64,000 nucleotides of DNA from Marinomonas algarum (GTDB taxonomy: Bacteria > Pseudomonadota > Gammaproteobacteria > Pseudomonadales > Marinomonadaceae). Below the pieces are notes generated by a model. It saw nothing but the letters and a program-made list of their open reading frames with translations, was not told the origin of the DNA and did no database searches. A program made the position numbers and the translations under genes. Location: assembly GCF_020532605.1 (NCBI RefSeq), contig NZ_JAJATW010000003.1, forward strand, positions 62,001 to 126,000. Reading direction: 5' to 3'. Positions 18,763-29,173 of the stretch are shown in pieces (position 1 is the first letter of the stretch; each line of letters opens with the position of its first letter).

Positions 18763-19530
18763 TTAAAACACACTGGATATAAACGCCTTACAACGCTCTG
18801 ATTTGGGTGCGCCAAAGACTTGATCGGGTGTGCCCTTTTCCTCTACTACGCCTTGATGCAAAAACACGACTTCACTGGACACTTCTCGGGCAAAATTCAT
18901 TTCATGGGTGACGATCAACATGGTGCGCCCTTCTTCAGCAAGGTTGCGCATCACACCCAGCACTTCCCCCACCAACTCTGGATCTAAAGCTGAAGTGGGC
19001 TCATCAAACAAGATAACTTGCGGGTCCATCGCCAGTGTTCGAGCAATGGCAACACGTTGCTGTTGTCCGCCCGATAACTGATTCGGGTACATGTCTTTTT
19101 TCTCAGCGATCCCCACCTTGCGCAGCAAATGTTCCGCGTACTCTGCGACTTCATGCTTAGGACGCTTCAATACATGGAGCGGTCCTTCCATGACATTCTG
19201 TAAAATGGTCATGTGTGGCCATAAGTTGAAGCTTTGAAACACAAAGCCTATCTGCTGTCGCATTTGCGTTAACTGCTTCATATTACTGGCCACTAAATCT
19301 GTCTCACCCTTAATCAGATCCAGCTTATTACCATTGAAGACTATGTCACCGCGGGTTGGGTTTTCCAGTAAATTCACACAACGCAGAAACGTACTTTTGC
19401 CTGAACCACTGGAACCAAGAATGGAAATAACGTCACCATCGTAGGCTTTTAGGGAAATCCCCTTTAACACTTCGACATCACCAAATGTTTTGTGAATATC
19501 GATAAGTTCTAACGCTGGGGCTTTCGACAT
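18763..19530 (-). CDS. aotP: Amino-acid ABC transporter ATPase (HisP/AotP type)
   Basis: This 255-residue ATPase powers the importer. Walker [11 protein letters not shown]-loop [11 protein letters not shown], signature [13 protein letters not shown], Walker [15 protein letters not shown] and the H-loop TH are all present. A longer reading frame exists upstream, but the AAGGTGG ribosome-binding site and family alignment place the start at the ATG at 19530 (MSKAPALEL). It is the first gene of the transporter unit, 146 bases downstream of the ArgR-like regulator and on the same strand, so the regulator and transporter may be co-transcribed. Confidence 0.92.
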   Translation of the reverse strand: MSKAPALELIDIHKTFGDVEVLKGISLKAYDGDVISILGSSGSGKSTFLRCVNLLENPTRGDIVFNGNKLDLIKGETDLVASNMKQLTQMRQQIGFVFQSFNLWPHMTILQNVMEGPLHVLKRPKHEVAEYAEHLLRKVGIAEKKDMYPNQLSGGQQQRVAIARTLAMDPQVILFDEPTSALDPELVGEVLGVMRNLAEEGRTMLIVTHEMNFAREVSSEVVFLHQGVVEEKGTPDQVFGAPKSERCKAFISSVF

Positions 19531-19676
19531 GCTTTCCACCTTTTCTATTTGAATCACGATTATTATTGAATGGCATACACCTAAGAGTATCAATGAAAAC
19601 GGTGCCATTTCATTAAGAAAACACCAAAAACACGATACAAAAATCACGCCAACCCAATTTTACTGGGTATTTTAAA

Positions 19677-20696
19677 TCACTTTTTCCAGAGTCGCCTCTT
19701 TTTCTTGTCCGTTTGGACAGGCGCCGCACTATTTGAATGCATTTTTGTACGTTCTTCTCTTGGCGTCACACCAAAAAAGCCTTTATACGTCGTACTAAAA
19801 TGAGGAGCAGAGCCAAAACCGCAGTCACTGCCAATCTCAGTAATGGCTTTGTCTGTCTGAATGATCAACTGCTTGGCGTGTTGCAAGCGTAATTCCAGAT
19901 AATAACGCGATGGCACCGTGTCTAGGTTGCTTTTGAATAGGCGCTCTAAATGACGCCGAGATACGCCTACATGATGGGCAATGTCATCAGAAGATAAGGG
20001 CTCTTGAATATTGGCCTCCATCAACTGCACAGCGTCGATGAGCTTCGGCTGTCCAGTGCCAATACGCGCTTGCAAAGGAATGCGTTGTGGATCTTCATGG
20101 GTGCGAATACGTTCACAGACAAATTGCTCAGAAATGGTGCTGGCCAGTGTCATACCGTGTTGCTTACCAATTAAAAACAACATCATGTCCATTGCCGCTG
20201 TACCCCCACTGCAGGTGTAACGGTCTCGATCGACTTCAAAAAGGTGGTTGGACACCACAGTTTGTAAAAACTCATCCCGCAGATTGCCTAAACTGCGCCA
20301 GTGAATCGTGGCACGGTAGCCGTCTAACACCCCTGCCTTTGCTAACAAATAACTTCCTGTACAAATTCCTCCCAGTTCAATCTGTCGTTTGGCTTGTTTT
20401 TGCAACCAAATTTCTAAAGTCTGACTTTCGTTTTTGAGTATCGAAGACGCCCCACAGACAAAAATAGCGTCTAAATCACTCGGAACCTCATTTGTTAGAT
20501 AATCTGAAACCGTCTTAACCCCTGTATTAGAGGGGGTTTCGCGTTTTTCATGACTGATTGTGCAGAAGGAATAGAGACTTTTTCCTGCGACCCAGTTGGC
20601 CATATGAAGGGTTTCAATCGCCGATGAAAAACTCAGCATAGAATAATGAGGTAAGAGTAAAAAACCATATTTCTGTGGCTTTTTGCTTGCCTGCAT
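19677..20696 (-). CDS. argR: ArgR-like AraC-family regulator with GATase1 domain
   Basis: The 339-residue product has an N-terminal DJ-1/PfpI-like (GATase1) domain (residues about 5-185: FLLLPHYSMLSFSSAIETLHMAN, DAIFVCGASS, GGICTGSYLLAKAG) and a C-terminal AraC DNA-binding domain with two helix-turn-helix units (about 235-330: DDIAHHVGVSRRHLERLF, EIGSDCGFGSAPHFS). This is the layout of Pseudomonas ArgR, which activates arginine uptake, the succinyltransferase pathway and gdhB. Its position between an arginine-type transporter and gdhB-astC strongly supports the same role. GlxA-type regulators of other pathways share the layout, so the name is an inference. The start at 20696 has AGAGA upstream. 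Confidence 0.78.
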   Translation of the reverse strand: MQASKKPQKYGFLLLPHYSMLSFSSAIETLHMANWVAGKSLYSFCTISHEKRETPSNTGVKTVSDYLTNEVPSDLDAIFVCGASSILKNESQTLEIWLQKQAKRQIELGGICTGSYLLAKAGVLDGYRATIHWRSLGNLRDEFLQTVVSNHLFEVDRDRYTCSGGTAAMDMMLFLIGKQHGMTLASTISEQFVCERIRTHEDPQRIPLQARIGTGQPKLIDAVQLMEANIQEPLSSDDIAHHVGVSRRHLERLFKSNLDTVPSRYYLELRLQHAKQLIIQTDKAITEIGSDCGFGSAPHFSTTYKGFFGVTPREERTKMHSNSAAPVQTDKKKRRLWKK

Positions 20697-20849
20697 GATT
20701 TCTCTTGATGCGAATTCGGTCTTGTACAAAATATTGTCCTGTGAACTATGGGCAAAAAAGCGGTTTATTTCGTTTAAAATGGATAACAAAGGTTTTTTTC
20801 ATCTTGAGCAAGACTTTTTTAACTGAATCAACCAAGCATGACAACAATA

Positions 20850-20870
20850 TGTCGCAATTGGAAAAGTTAA
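20850..20870 (+). promoter_or_regulatory. Possible ArgR half-site upstream of gdhB
   Basis: TGTCGC followed by 8 bases and AA fits the Pseudomonas ArgR half-site (TGTCGC-N8-AA) as I recall it. It lies in the divergent argR-gdhB region, about 120 bases before the gdhB ATG. A second half-site in register was not found, so this is tentative. Confidence 0.3.
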
Positions 20871-20991
20871 TACCTATTAAAGTAGTCGATTTTTAATAAT
20901 AATCGTAACACTTGCTCGTAGCGAAGACTTTTTCTGAACATGGCATTTTTCAGAGTTTTATTAAGAACATCATTCAAAAGGAAGGGTTCTA

Positions 20992-23900
20992 ATGACTGAT
21001 CACAAAAAAAACGAATTAATCGAACGCGTTGCCGTAGAAATACATGAAAACTTCCACGCTGACGAAGCCAACAATCTCGTTCAACTCGCCAAGCTTTACT
21101 TTCAGGATTCTTTAACAGAAGACCTCATTAATGAATCCATTGAAAACCTTTACGGCACCATTGTTTGCCTATGGGACTTTTTACAACAGCGTCCTACTGA
21201 TCAGGCCAAAATACGCGTTTATAATCCAAACTACGAAGAACACAGCTGGCAATCCACTCATACCGTCATCGAGATCCTAACCGACGACGTGCCGTTCCTT
21301 GTGTCTTCTTTCAATATGGCGCTTGTACGTCTTGGCTACACCATCCATATGACATCACACCCTGTCATACCGGTTGATCGCAACGCAAACGGCGAACTAA
21401 AAGGCATTAACACGGCGTCTAAATCTCACGAAGCCCTAATGCGCTTTGAAATTGATCGCCTATCTGATCTGACATTACTTGAGAACATCAAAGAAGAATT
21501 ACTAGTAAGTTTAGTCGATATCAAGAAAACCGTGGCCGATTGGCCGGCGATGAAAGACACGTTGAACAACATCATCAACGAATCGAAAAAATTACCTCAC
21601 TTAAAAGACAATGAACATCATAAAGAGACATTAGACTTTTTACGTTGGGTCGCAGATGACCACTTTACCTTTATCGGTTTCCGCTCTTATGACTTGTCCA
21701 TTGAAGGAGACGAAACCCATTTAAAACTGGTCGAGGGCTCTGGCTTAGGCACTTTCCGTGATTTAAACGATAAAAAAGTCAAACGCGACATTGTCTTAGA
21801 CGACAATCTAGCGAGAATGGCTGTGGATAACAGTAATGTGCTTATCCTAACCAAATCAACCGCGGTTTCTACCATCCATCGTCCTGTTCACCTAGATTAC
21901 TTGGGCATTAAACGTTGCGATGAACATGGCAAGGTCATCGGAGAATGGCGTTTCTTCGGCCTGTATTCGTCTACGGCGTACATCGCCCGCTTGCAAGACA
22001 TTCCATTGTTGCGTAAGAAACTCGACATCATTGTCGATCGTGCGAATGTCGACCCGAACAGCCATAAAGGTAAAAATCTAAAACACATTCTAAACAGCTA
22101 CCCAAGAGACGAGATGCTACAAGCCCCCGTCGAGGATCTGTTTGGCACCATAGAAAGCATTCTTGCCATTCAAGAGCGCCGTCAATTGCGTGTTTTCTTA
22201 CGCAAAGACATCTATGGTCGCTTCTTAAATGCCTTAGTCTATGTGCCGCGCGACCGTTACAACACGGAATTGCGCGTTAAAATGCAAGACATCTTGATGA
22301 CGGCCTGCAATGGCACCAGCTCTGAATTCAATGTGCAATTTTCGCAACTGGTATTGGCTCGGGTGAATTTCACCATTCAAATCGCCGATCCAAAACACAG
22401 CCCCACCATTGATGGCGATGACATTCAACGCAAGATGCAAGATGCAATGAATTCATGGGAAGATAAGCTGTTGCACGCATTGCACAAAAGTCATGGTGAA
22501 GAAAAAGGCAACGCCTTGTACCACAACTACGCGCCTTATCTGCCCGCAGCGTACCGTGAAGATTTCTCCCCAAATGCGGCGGTTATCGATATTGAACGCT
22601 TAAGTCTACTCAACGGTGAAGGCGATATTTCGACTCACATCTACCGTCAAATGGGACAAGCTAAAAACAACTATTTCTTCAAAGTCTATGGCAACGACAC
22701 CACGCTGATCTTATCGGATGTATTGCCTATTTTAGAATGCATGGGCTTGCGTGTCCTAGAAGCACGACCTTATGAGCTAGACCAAAACGGTGATGGCAAA
22801 GCAAACACCTGGGTGGTGGAATTCTCTATCAGTGTCGATGCGGATGTGAATCTAGAGAAAAGCTCGCAACGGGAAGCTTTCCAGGATGCCTTCAGCCAAG
22901 TGTTCAGTCGCCGAATTGAAAACGACCGCTTCAATGCCTTGGTCTTAAATGCGTCTTTAACGTGGCGAGAAATCACCATGTTGCGTGCCTTAACCAAGTA
23001 CTTGATGCAACTGCAGGTGCCTTTTTCTTTGTCATACATGCAACAGACGCTAGAGAAAAATGCCGGCATTGCCCGTCTATTAGTGCAATTATTTGAGCAA
23101 CGTTTTGACCCTTCTCAAGAGGCGAAACGCGATGAAAAAGTACAAAAAATTCTGGATAAAATCGAGGCAGAACTGGATCAAGTTGCCAACCTAGATGAAG
23201 ACCGCATTTTGAAACACTACTTGTCGGTGATTCAAGCTATGTTGCGCACCAACTTCTACCAGGCGAACGCAGAAGGCAACATCAAAGATTATGTGTCCTT
23301 TAAACTTGACCCCTCTTTGATTCCGGCGGTGCCGCTACCGCGACCAAAATTTGAGATTTTCGTCTATGCACCTTGGGTCGAAGGGGTTCACATGCGCGGT
23401 GGTAAAGTCGCCCGTGGTGGTCTCCGTTGGTCGGATCGTATGGAAGATTTCCGTACCGAAGTACTGGGCTTGGTCAAAGCACAAATGGTGAAAAACGCTG
23501 TTATCGTTCCTTCTGGTGCGAAAGGCGGCTTTGTGGCGAAGCAACTGAAAAAGAATGCTTCTCGTGAAGAAGTTCAAGCGGAAGTGATCTATTGTTACAC
23601 CACGTTTATTAGTGGTTTGCTCGACATTACCGACAATTTGGTGCAAAACGAAATCGTACCGCCTTCGTCTGTTTTACGTTACGACGAAGACGACCCTTAT
23701 TTGGTGGTTGCCGCCGACAAAGGCACCGCAACCTTCTCTGACTTGGCCAACAGCATTTCAGCAAAATACGGTTTCTGGCTCCATGATGCCTTTGCCTCTG
23801 GTGGCTCCAACGGCTATGACCATAAGAAAATGGGCATTACCGCACGCGGTGCTTGGGAATCGGTGAAACGCCAATTTAAAGAAATCGGCATCGATTGCCA

Positions 23901-25809
23901 AACGAAAGACTTTACCACTGTCGGTATCGGCGACATGGCCGGTGATGTATTTGGGAACGGCATGTTGCTCTCCAGACACACGCGCTTGGTGGCTGCCTTT
24001 AACCACATGCACATCTTTATCGACCCAACGCCAGACGCCGAAAGTGCTTTCGTAGAACGTGAGCGCATGTTCAAACTGCCGCGCTCTTCTTGGGAAGACT
24101 ACAACAAAGAATTGATTTCAAAAGGCGGTGGTATTTTTAATCGCGCTGCTAAGTCCATTCCAATCAACGCCGACATTCGTAAAGCGTTAGGCATTGAAGG
24201 CAACACCAAATCAATGGCTCCAACGGACCTGATTAACGCGATTCTAAAAGCCCCGGTAGACCTATTGTGGAACGGTGGTATTGGCACTTACGTTAAGTCT
24301 GAAGGCGAATCTCATGCGGATGTGGGCGACAGTGCCAACAATGGCCTACGCGTCAACGGCAAAGAACTGCGTTGCAAAATTGTCGGCGAAGGCGGCAACC
24401 TTGGTTTAACCCAGCTGGGTCGTATTGAGTTTGCTCAAAAAGGCGGTTTAATCAGCACCGACGCCATTGATAATTCGGCCGGTGTAGACAGCTCTGACCA
24501 CGAAGTAAACATCAAAATTCTGCTTAACCGTGTGGTAGAGAATGGCGATTTAACCGAGAAGCAACGTAACAATCTATTGGCTGATATGACCAATGAAGTT
24601 GGCCACTTGGTGTTGGATCACAACTTGGGACAAAGTCATGTTTTGTCTTTGGAAAACGCTCAAGCACCCCAGCGCTTAACCGATCACTGGCGTCTGATTC
24701 AATCCTTGGTACGCGAAGGTCGCTTAAACCGTGAGATTGAATACTTACCCAGCGATGTGCAGATCAAAAAACGTTTGAACAAGGGACAAGGTCTTACTCG
24801 CCCTGAAATCTCTGTTCTGTTGGCCTACTCTAAAATCAAGCTATCCGAACAGCTGGTCGAAGATGGTATTGGTGAAGACGCGGACCTTACCACACAGATT
24901 AATGAGTACTTCCCAACGCAATTGACGAAGCACTTTGGCGATCAAATGGCCTTCCACCCCTTGATTCAAGAAATCATTGCCGGCCATGTGACCAACAACC
25001 TTGGTAACCGTATGGGGTCGACTTTCACCACTTACATGCAAGGTGAAACAGGGGCGTCTGCGCTCAATGTTGTGCGTGCTTACATGGCGGCCGAGGATAT
25101 CTTTGGTATTCCGGCTCTGTGGGACGCCATCAATGAATTAGACTTCACGGTCTCAAATACGGTATTGAATGGGCTGCTAACACGCCTTCAAGCACTTGTT
25201 GAGCGTGCTACATTGTGGCTACTACGCAATACACGAGACACCTTGTCCATTCAGCGCCTAAAAGATACGTACAAACCTGGTATCGAAGTCATTAAAGCCA
25301 ATATGCAAGCGATTTTGACGGAATCCAGCCAAACACACTTGGCGGATATTGCCACTGAGCTCACCGAACACCATATCCCAACGGACCTGGCGAATGCATT
25401 GTCCTCATTGCATTATCTATTCTACGGTTTGGATATTATTCGTGTTGCCAGCAACACCGACACCGAGGTGTTGGACGTGGCGCAAACGTATTTTGCCCTC
25501 GAAATGGATCTGGAATTGCATTGGTTGCGTCATAAAGTCGGCGATCTTGCTGCAGATGATATGTGGCAACGTCGTGCCAAAGCCGGTCTTGGCGATGAAA
25601 TTGATAACAGCTTGCGTACTCTCACCCAAGAAGTCATTCAGGCCAGTACAGACATTAAAGAACTGGACGCTCGCTTGACCCATTGGCGCGAATCCAACAG
25701 TAATAATATCCAGCATTACCGCTCGACTTTTAAAGAGATTAAAACCGAAAGCGAATTAACGCTGGCGATGGTGACTGTTGCTATTCGTGAGTTAAGAAAT
25801 CTGATATAA
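20992..25809 (+). CDS. gdhB: NAD-dependent glutamate dehydrogenase, large (about 180 kDa) class
   Basis: This 1605-residue enzyme of the Bac_GDH family oxidises glutamate to 2-oxoglutarate and ammonia and feeds amino-acid carbon into the TCA cycle. The long N-terminal part holds ACT-like regulatory regions. The catalytic core is seen at [41 protein letters not shown] (catalytic lysines near 829-834) and [14 protein letters not shown] (Rossmann segment). The length matches Pseudomonas GdhB, which is activated by ArgR and arginine. A strong AAGGAAGGG ribosome-binding site precedes the ATG. It is divergent from the ArgR-like gene and followed by astC. The reading frame is intact over 4.8 kb. Confidence 0.95.
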   Translation: MTDHKKNELIERVAVEIHENFHADEANNLVQLAKLYFQDSLTEDLINESIENLYGTIVCLWDFLQQRPTDQAKIRVYNPNYEEHSWQSTHTVIEILTDDVPFLVSSFNMALVRLGYTIHMTSHPVIPVDRNANGELKGINTASKSHEALMRFEIDRLSDLTLLENIKEELLVSLVDIKKTVADWPAMKDTLNNIINESKKLPHLKDNEHHKETLDFLRWVADDHFTFIGFRSYDLSIEGDETHLKLVEGSGLGTFRDLNDKKVKRDIVLDDNLARMAVDNSNVLILTKSTAVSTIHRPVHLDYLGIKRCDEHGKVIGEWRFFGLYSSTAYIARLQDIPLLRKKLDIIVDRANVDPNSHKGKNLKHILNSYPRDEMLQAPVEDLFGTIESILAIQERRQLRVFLRKDIYGRFLNALVYVPRDRYNTELRVKMQDILMTACNGTSSEFNVQFSQLVLARVNFTIQIADPKHSPTIDGDDIQRKMQDAMNSWEDKLLHALHKSHGEEKGNALYHNYAPYLPAAYREDFSPNAAVIDIERLSLLNGEGDISTHIYRQMGQAKNNYFFKVYGNDTTLILSDVLPILECMGLRVLEARPYELDQNGDGKANTWVVEFSISVDADVNLEKSSQREAFQDAFSQVFSRRIENDRFNALVLNASLTWREITMLRALTKYLMQLQVPFSLSYMQQTLEKNAGIARLLVQLFEQRFDPSQEAKRDEKVQKILDKIEAELDQVANLDEDRILKHYLSVIQAMLRTNFYQANAEGNIKDYVSFKLDPSLIPAVPLPRPKFEIFVYAPWVEGVHMRGGKVARGGLRWSDRMEDFRTEVLGLVKAQMVKNAVIVPSGAKGGFVAKQLKKNASREEVQAEVIYCYTTFISGLLDITDNLVQNEIVPPSSVLRYDEDDPYLVVAADKGTATFSDLANSISAKYGFWLHDAFASGGSNGYDHKKMGITARGAWESVKRQFKEIGIDCQTKDFTTVGIGDMAGDVFGNGMLLSRHTRLVAAFNHMHIFIDPTPDAESAFVERERMFKLPRSSWEDYNKELISKGGGIFNRAAKSIPINADIRKALGIEGNTKSMAPTDLINAILKAPVDLLWNGGIGTYVKSEGESHADVGDSANNGLRVNGKELRCKIVGEGGNLGLTQLGRIEFAQKGGLISTDAIDNSAGVDSSDHEVNIKILLNRVVENGDLTEKQRNNLLADMTNEVGHLVLDHNLGQSHVLSLENAQAPQRLTDHWRLIQSLVREGRLNREIEYLPSDVQIKKRLNKGQGLTRPEISVLLAYSKIKLSEQLVEDGIGEDADLTTQINEYFPTQLTKHFGDQMAFHPLIQEIIAGHVTNNLGNRMGSTFTTYMQGETGASALNVVRAYMAAEDIFGIPALWDAINELDFTVSNTVLNGLLTRLQALVERATLWLLRNTRDTLSIQRLKDTYKPGIEVIKANMQAILTESSQTHLADIATELTEHHIPTDLANALSSLHYLFYGLDIIRVASNTDTEVLDVAQTYFALEMDLELHWLRHKVGDLAADDMWQRRAKAGLGDEIDNSLRTLTQEVIQASTDIKELDARLTHWRESNSNNIQHYRSTFKEIKTESELTLAMVTVAIRELRNLI

Positions 25810-25813
25810 CCGG

Positions 25814-25839
25814 AAGGTGGCCGTTGCATCGGCCACCTT
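25814..25839 (+). terminator. Hairpin between gdhB and astC (weak terminator or attenuator)
   Basis: A perfect 9-bp stem AAGGTGGCC/GGCCACCTT with an 8-base loop starts five bases after the gdhB stop. It is followed only by ATTTTC, so termination is likely partial. It may let astC be expressed at a lower level than gdhB, or protect the gdhB 3' end. Confidence 0.55.
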
Positions 25840-25873
25840 ATTTTCAAGAGGTCTGTTTCAAGAGGAACATAAA

Positions 25874-27097
25874 GTGACACTACAAGTAACGAGAGCAACG
25901 TTCGATGAGGTGATGGTTCCTAACTATGCACCTTCTGCCATTATTCCAGTGCGCGGCGAAGGTTCTCGCGTATGGGACAAAGAAGGCAAAGAGTATGTTG
26001 ATTTTGCTGGCGGCATCGCGGTGACTGGCTTAGGGCATTGTCACCCAACGCTGGTCAATGTTATGCGTGAGCAAGCAGGGCAACTTTGGCATTTATCCAA
26101 TGTGATGACCAATGAGCCAGCGTTGCGATTGGCAAAAAAATTAACGGAAAAAACCTTTGCTGACCGCGTCTTTTTTGCGAACAGTGGTGCCGAGGCCAAC
26201 GAAGCGGCATTTAAACTGGCTCGTCGTTATGCGTTTGATCACTTTGGTCCTGAAAAGCATGAAATTATCGCGTTTAACAAATCCTTCCATGGTCGTACCT
26301 TGTTCACCGTTTCTGTAGGGGGGCAAGCCAAATACAAAGAAGGCTTTGAGCCGACTCCGGGCGGTATCAAACATTGTGATTACAACGATATTGAGCAGTT
26401 AAAAGCCATTATCAGCGACAAAACCTGTGCTGTTGTAATAGAACCGATTCAAGGGGAAGGTGGCGTTATTCCTGGCGATATAGAATTTGCCCAGCAAGTT
26501 CGTGCACTGTGCGACCAACACAACGCTTTGTTAGTGTGTGACGAAGTGCAGTCCGGTGTGGGACGAACGGGGACCTTGTTTGCTCACGAACAACTTGGCA
26601 TTAAGCCTGACATACTGACAACGGCAAAAGCACTGGGTAACGGCTTTCCTGTTGCAGCCATGCTGGCGACAGAAGAGGCGGCAAAAAGCTTGGCAGTTGG
26701 AACGCATGGTAGCACTTACGGTGGTAACCCAATGGCCTGTGCCGTGGCAGAGGCGGTGCTTGATATCGTAGATACGCCAGAAGTATTAGGTGGTGTTCAA
26801 CATCGCCATGATCTTTTTGTTGCTGGGCTTACCGCCATTAACGACAAATACCACGTCTTTAAAGACATTCGTGGCATGGGTCTATTGATGGGGGCTGAAG
26901 TGGTTGATCAACTGGCTGGTAAGGCCGGTGAAATCATCAAAGCGGGTGCAGAAGAAGGGGTATTTGTTCTGGTTGCGGGTCCAAATGTGTTGCGTTTGGC
27001 ACCGTCGCTGATCATTACCGATGAAGACATTGCCGACGGTCTTGCTCGCCTTGAGAAAGCCATTGCCACCGTGGTCGCAAACCACCCTGTTGCGTAA
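25874..27097 (+). CDS. astC: Succinylornithine/acetylornithine aminotransferase
   Basis: This 407-residue class III PLP aminotransferase has [16 protein letters not shown] at its start, matching AstC/AruC (which start ITRENFDEWMIPVYAP). The PLP lysine is K252 in [11 protein letters not shown]; other signatures are [31 protein letters not shown] and [10 protein letters not shown]. It converts N2-succinylornithine to succinylglutamate semialdehyde, and the same family can serve arginine synthesis. The GTG at 25874, with AGAGGA before it, is preferred to upstream frames that overlap the gdhB hairpin. The gdhB-astC arrangement supports arginine catabolism. Confidence 0.87.
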   Translation: MTLQVTRATFDEVMVPNYAPSAIIPVRGEGSRVWDKEGKEYVDFAGGIAVTGLGHCHPTLVNVMREQAGQLWHLSNVMTNEPALRLAKKLTEKTFADRVFFANSGAEANEAAFKLARRYAFDHFGPEKHEIIAFNKSFHGRTLFTVSVGGQAKYKEGFEPTPGGIKHCDYNDIEQLKAIISDKTCAVVIEPIQGEGGVIPGDIEFAQQVRALCDQHNALLVCDEVQSGVGRTGTLFAHEQLGIKPDILTTAKALGNGFPVAAMLATEEAAKSLAVGTHGSTYGGNPMACAVAEAVLDIVDTPEVLGGVQHRHDLFVAGLTAINDKYHVFKDIRGMGLLMGAEVVDQLAGKAGEIIKAGAEEGVFVLVAGPNVLRLAPSLIITDEDIADGLARLEKAIATVVANHPVA

Positions 27098-27114
27098 ATC
27101 GACACATTGTGTTT

Positions 27115-27143
27115 AAAAAATCGAGCCTCGGCTCGATTTTTTT
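27115..27143 (+). terminator. Terminator after astC
   Basis: AAAAAATCGAGC and GCTCGATTTTTTT form a tight stem with a 4-base loop and a T-run, a textbook intrinsic terminator that may work in both directions. Confidence 0.9.
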
Positions 27144-27267
27144 ATGTCTTTTTTTCAGATTCCTTAAACGGGCATTGATTGTGATTATCAGATGACTGGT
27201 TTAAGCTGCTGTGAGGCATTATTTTACGCCTTCCTCCTTCCACCAACCGATAAAGAGAAACGACACT

Positions 27268-28539
27268 GTGTTTCAATCTTTCTTTCCAAAACCCAAATTA
27301 TTTTTTCTCAGTTTTGCCTTATGGGCCATCGCTTGTGTATTGAGCTGGTACTTTTTTCTTCAAGACTTAGGAGCAATGCTCAGTCTCGGGTCTTGGTTTG
27401 GTGTTACCTTTCCTGAAGCATTAGCGGAAGGCGCTGATGCGGCGGCGATGACGGCGTTTCAAAGCGCTCAAGACACGGCACTGGATGTCTGGCTTTATCA
27501 ATACATGGCGTTGTGTTACCTGTTGTTTGTTGGCAGCTGGATCCTTTATGGTGGCCAAAAATGGGCCAAATGGTCGGTATTGGGTTCTGCGCTTATTGTC
27601 TTTATCACCTGGTTTCAGGTGCAAGTGAGCGTCATGCTTAATGAGTGGTATGGTACTTTTTACGACCTTATTCAGAAAGCCCTTGCCGAGCCTAACAGCA
27701 TCCCGTTGGTGGATTATTACGCGCAATTGTCCACCGTGGCGGTCATCATCATGGTGGCCATTACTGTATCTGTGCTCAGTAACTTTTTTATCAGTCACTA
27801 TGTGTTCCGCTGGCGCACCGCTATGACCAGCTATTACACCTCAAAATGGCATCAGGTACGCCATATCGAAGGGGCGTCCCAACGTATCCAAGAAGACACC
27901 ATGCGCTTTGCCTCAATTGTGGAAGGTCTAGGGGTGAGTTTCTTACGTTCCATTATGACACTGATCGCTTTCTTACCGATTTTATGGGGCTTGTCCGGTT
28001 ACGTTAAAGAGCTACCCTTAATTGGTGAAGTCCCTCAAGCGCTCGTTTTCACCGCTATCATGTGGTCTATTTTTGGTACCTTATTATTGGCGCTGGCTGG
28101 CATCAAGTTGCCCGGACTGGAATTCAAAAACCAGCGAGTAGAAGCGGCGTATCGTAAAGAACTGGTGTATGGTGAAGATCACGCCGACCGCGCCAGCCCC
28201 ATGACGTTAGAAGAGTTATTTAGCAATGTTCGTAAAAATTACTTCCGCCTGTACGCCAATTACCTGTACTTCAACGTAGTGCGTTATGGCTATTTGAACG
28301 TCGGTCAATTCGTGCCCTTGATTGTCCTAGCGCCTTCCATTATCGCTGGCGCTTTCACTTTGGGCGTCATGCAGCGAATTATGAACGCCTTCAATCAAGT
28401 GGAAAACTCCTTTCAATATTTGATTAACTCTTGGACGACCCTGGTCGAGCTACTGTCCATTTACAAGCGTTTAAAAGCCTTTGAGCTGGCTATTGACGAA
28501 AACAATGCGGCCGGCCTATCTGTAGAAAGAGTCGAATAA
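27268..28539 (+). CDS. sbmA: SbmA/BacA family peptide antibiotic permease
   Basis: This 423-residue inner-membrane protein imports peptides such as microcins and proline-rich antimicrobial peptides using the proton gradient, without an ATPase domain. The start FQSFFPKPKLFFLSFALW aligns with the E. coli SbmA start; later WSVLGSALIVFITWF, NEWYGTFYDLIQKAL and RIQEDTMRFA are family hallmarks. About seven to eight hydrophobic segments are visible. The GTG at 27268 is chosen over an upstream frame because the conserved N-terminus begins there and AAGAGAAA precedes it. The insert around residues 40-75 makes it a little longer than the 406-residue E. coli protein. It is a single-gene unit after the astC terminator. 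Confidence 0.88.
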   Translation: MFQSFFPKPKLFFLSFALWAIACVLSWYFFLQDLGAMLSLGSWFGVTFPEALAEGADAAAMTAFQSAQDTALDVWLYQYMALCYLLFVGSWILYGGQKWAKWSVLGSALIVFITWFQVQVSVMLNEWYGTFYDLIQKALAEPNSIPLVDYYAQLSTVAVIIMVAITVSVLSNFFISHYVFRWRTAMTSYYTSKWHQVRHIEGASQRIQEDTMRFASIVEGLGVSFLRSIMTLIAFLPILWGLSGYVKELPLIGEVPQALVFTAIMWSIFGTLLLALAGIKLPGLEFKNQRVEAAYRKELVYGEDHADRASPMTLEELFSNVRKNYFRLYANYLYFNVVRYGYLNVGQFVPLIVLAPSIIAGAFTLGVMQRIMNAFNQVENSFQYLINSWTTLVELLSIYKRLKAFELAIDENNAAGLSVERVE

Positions 28540-28561
28540 TACCGACTTTTCCCTCATCAAC

Positions 28562-28597
28562 GCCTAATACCCCTATCCATATCAAGGGGTATTAGGC
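28562..28597. other. Perfect 12-bp inverted repeat after sbmA
   Basis: GCCTAATACCCC and GGGGTATTAGGC flank a 12-base loop about 20 bases past the sbmA stop. No T-run follows on the plus strand. It may be a Rho-assisted terminator or RNA stabiliser. Confidence 0.6.
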
Positions 28598-28642
28598 CAC
28601 AAAGAGACCAATGTCTTTCCTGCCTAATCTTACTTCTCTGCC

Positions 28643-28674
28643 TTGACCTATGTGTTACAAATAGGTTTTACAAT
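28643..28674 (+). promoter_or_regulatory. MerR-type promoter/operator with a 20-bp spacer
   Basis: TTGACC (-35, 28643-28648) and TACAAT (-10, 28669-28674) are separated by 20 bases, longer than optimal. The spacer region carries the dyad ACCTAT-N9-ATAGGT (28646-28666). This is the architecture that MerR activators untwist when metal is bound. It drives the merR-copA operon, so the regulator controls its own gene. Confidence 0.75.
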
Positions 28675-28714
28675 ACTGCCATCAAAAAAACAGATTGAAT
28701 GGGAAGGTCAGTGT

Positions 28715-29173
28715 ATGTTCACGTCTGAGTTAGCAAAATTGGTCGGGGTCACGCCTGAAACCGTACGTTTTTATACGCGACAAGGCTTGCTGAAAGCGGT
28801 GAAGCAGCCAAGTAATGGTTATCGAGTTTATGATCAAACGGCTGTCACACACCTGACTTTTATTACTCATGCCACAGCGATCGGCTTTAGCCTAAAAGAA
28901 GTACAAGACATTATGCAGTCTTCTGAACAAGGTAAATCACCCTGCCCTCAAGTTCGCCAAATGCTTCGCCATAAGATCGTCGAGACCGAACAAAAAATTG
29001 TCAGCTTAACAGCCCATTTGAGTATGATGAAAACTACTTTATCCGATTGGGCAGATAAGGAAGATACAGTACCCAATGGCCAAGAAATCTGCTGTTTAAT
29101 AGAAGACTGGTCAGGTCAAAATACTGTCTCACCAGCAAAAGAGGACGACAGACACCAAGATGAAGAAAAATAA
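28715..29173 (+). CDS. Heavy-metal-responsive MerR-family regulator
   Basis: This 152-residue protein has an N-terminal winged helix of MerR type ([24 protein letters not shown], then NGYRVYD), a long dimerisation helix, and a C-terminal metal loop. Cys77 in SPCPQV falls exactly where CueR has Ser77 and divalent-metal sensors (ZntR, MerR) have Cys. Cys126-Cys127 (EICCLIEDW) are the only other cysteines, and the CueR pair C-x7-C is absent. The neighbour is a P1B ATPase with copper-type motifs, so the cognate metal is uncertain. The ATG at 28715 follows GGAAGG. The gene overlaps copA by 14 bases. Confidence 0.88.
   Translation: MFTSELAKLVGVTPETVRFYTRQGLLKAVKQPSNGYRVYDQTAVTHLTFITHATAIGFSLKEVQDIMQSSEQGKSPCPQVRQMLRHKIVETEQKIVSLTAHLSMMKTTLSDWADKEDTVPNGQEICCLIEDWSGQNTVSPAKEDDRHQDEEK

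Noticed and set aside
20697-20991. Small gene in the argR-gdhB gap (a 63-residue frame reads through it)
   Set aside because: It has low-complexity composition and no ribosome-binding site, and it spans the expected divergent promoters.
28562-28597. Insertion-sequence terminal repeat
   Set aside because: It is a single short palindrome with no transposase or matching partner nearby.
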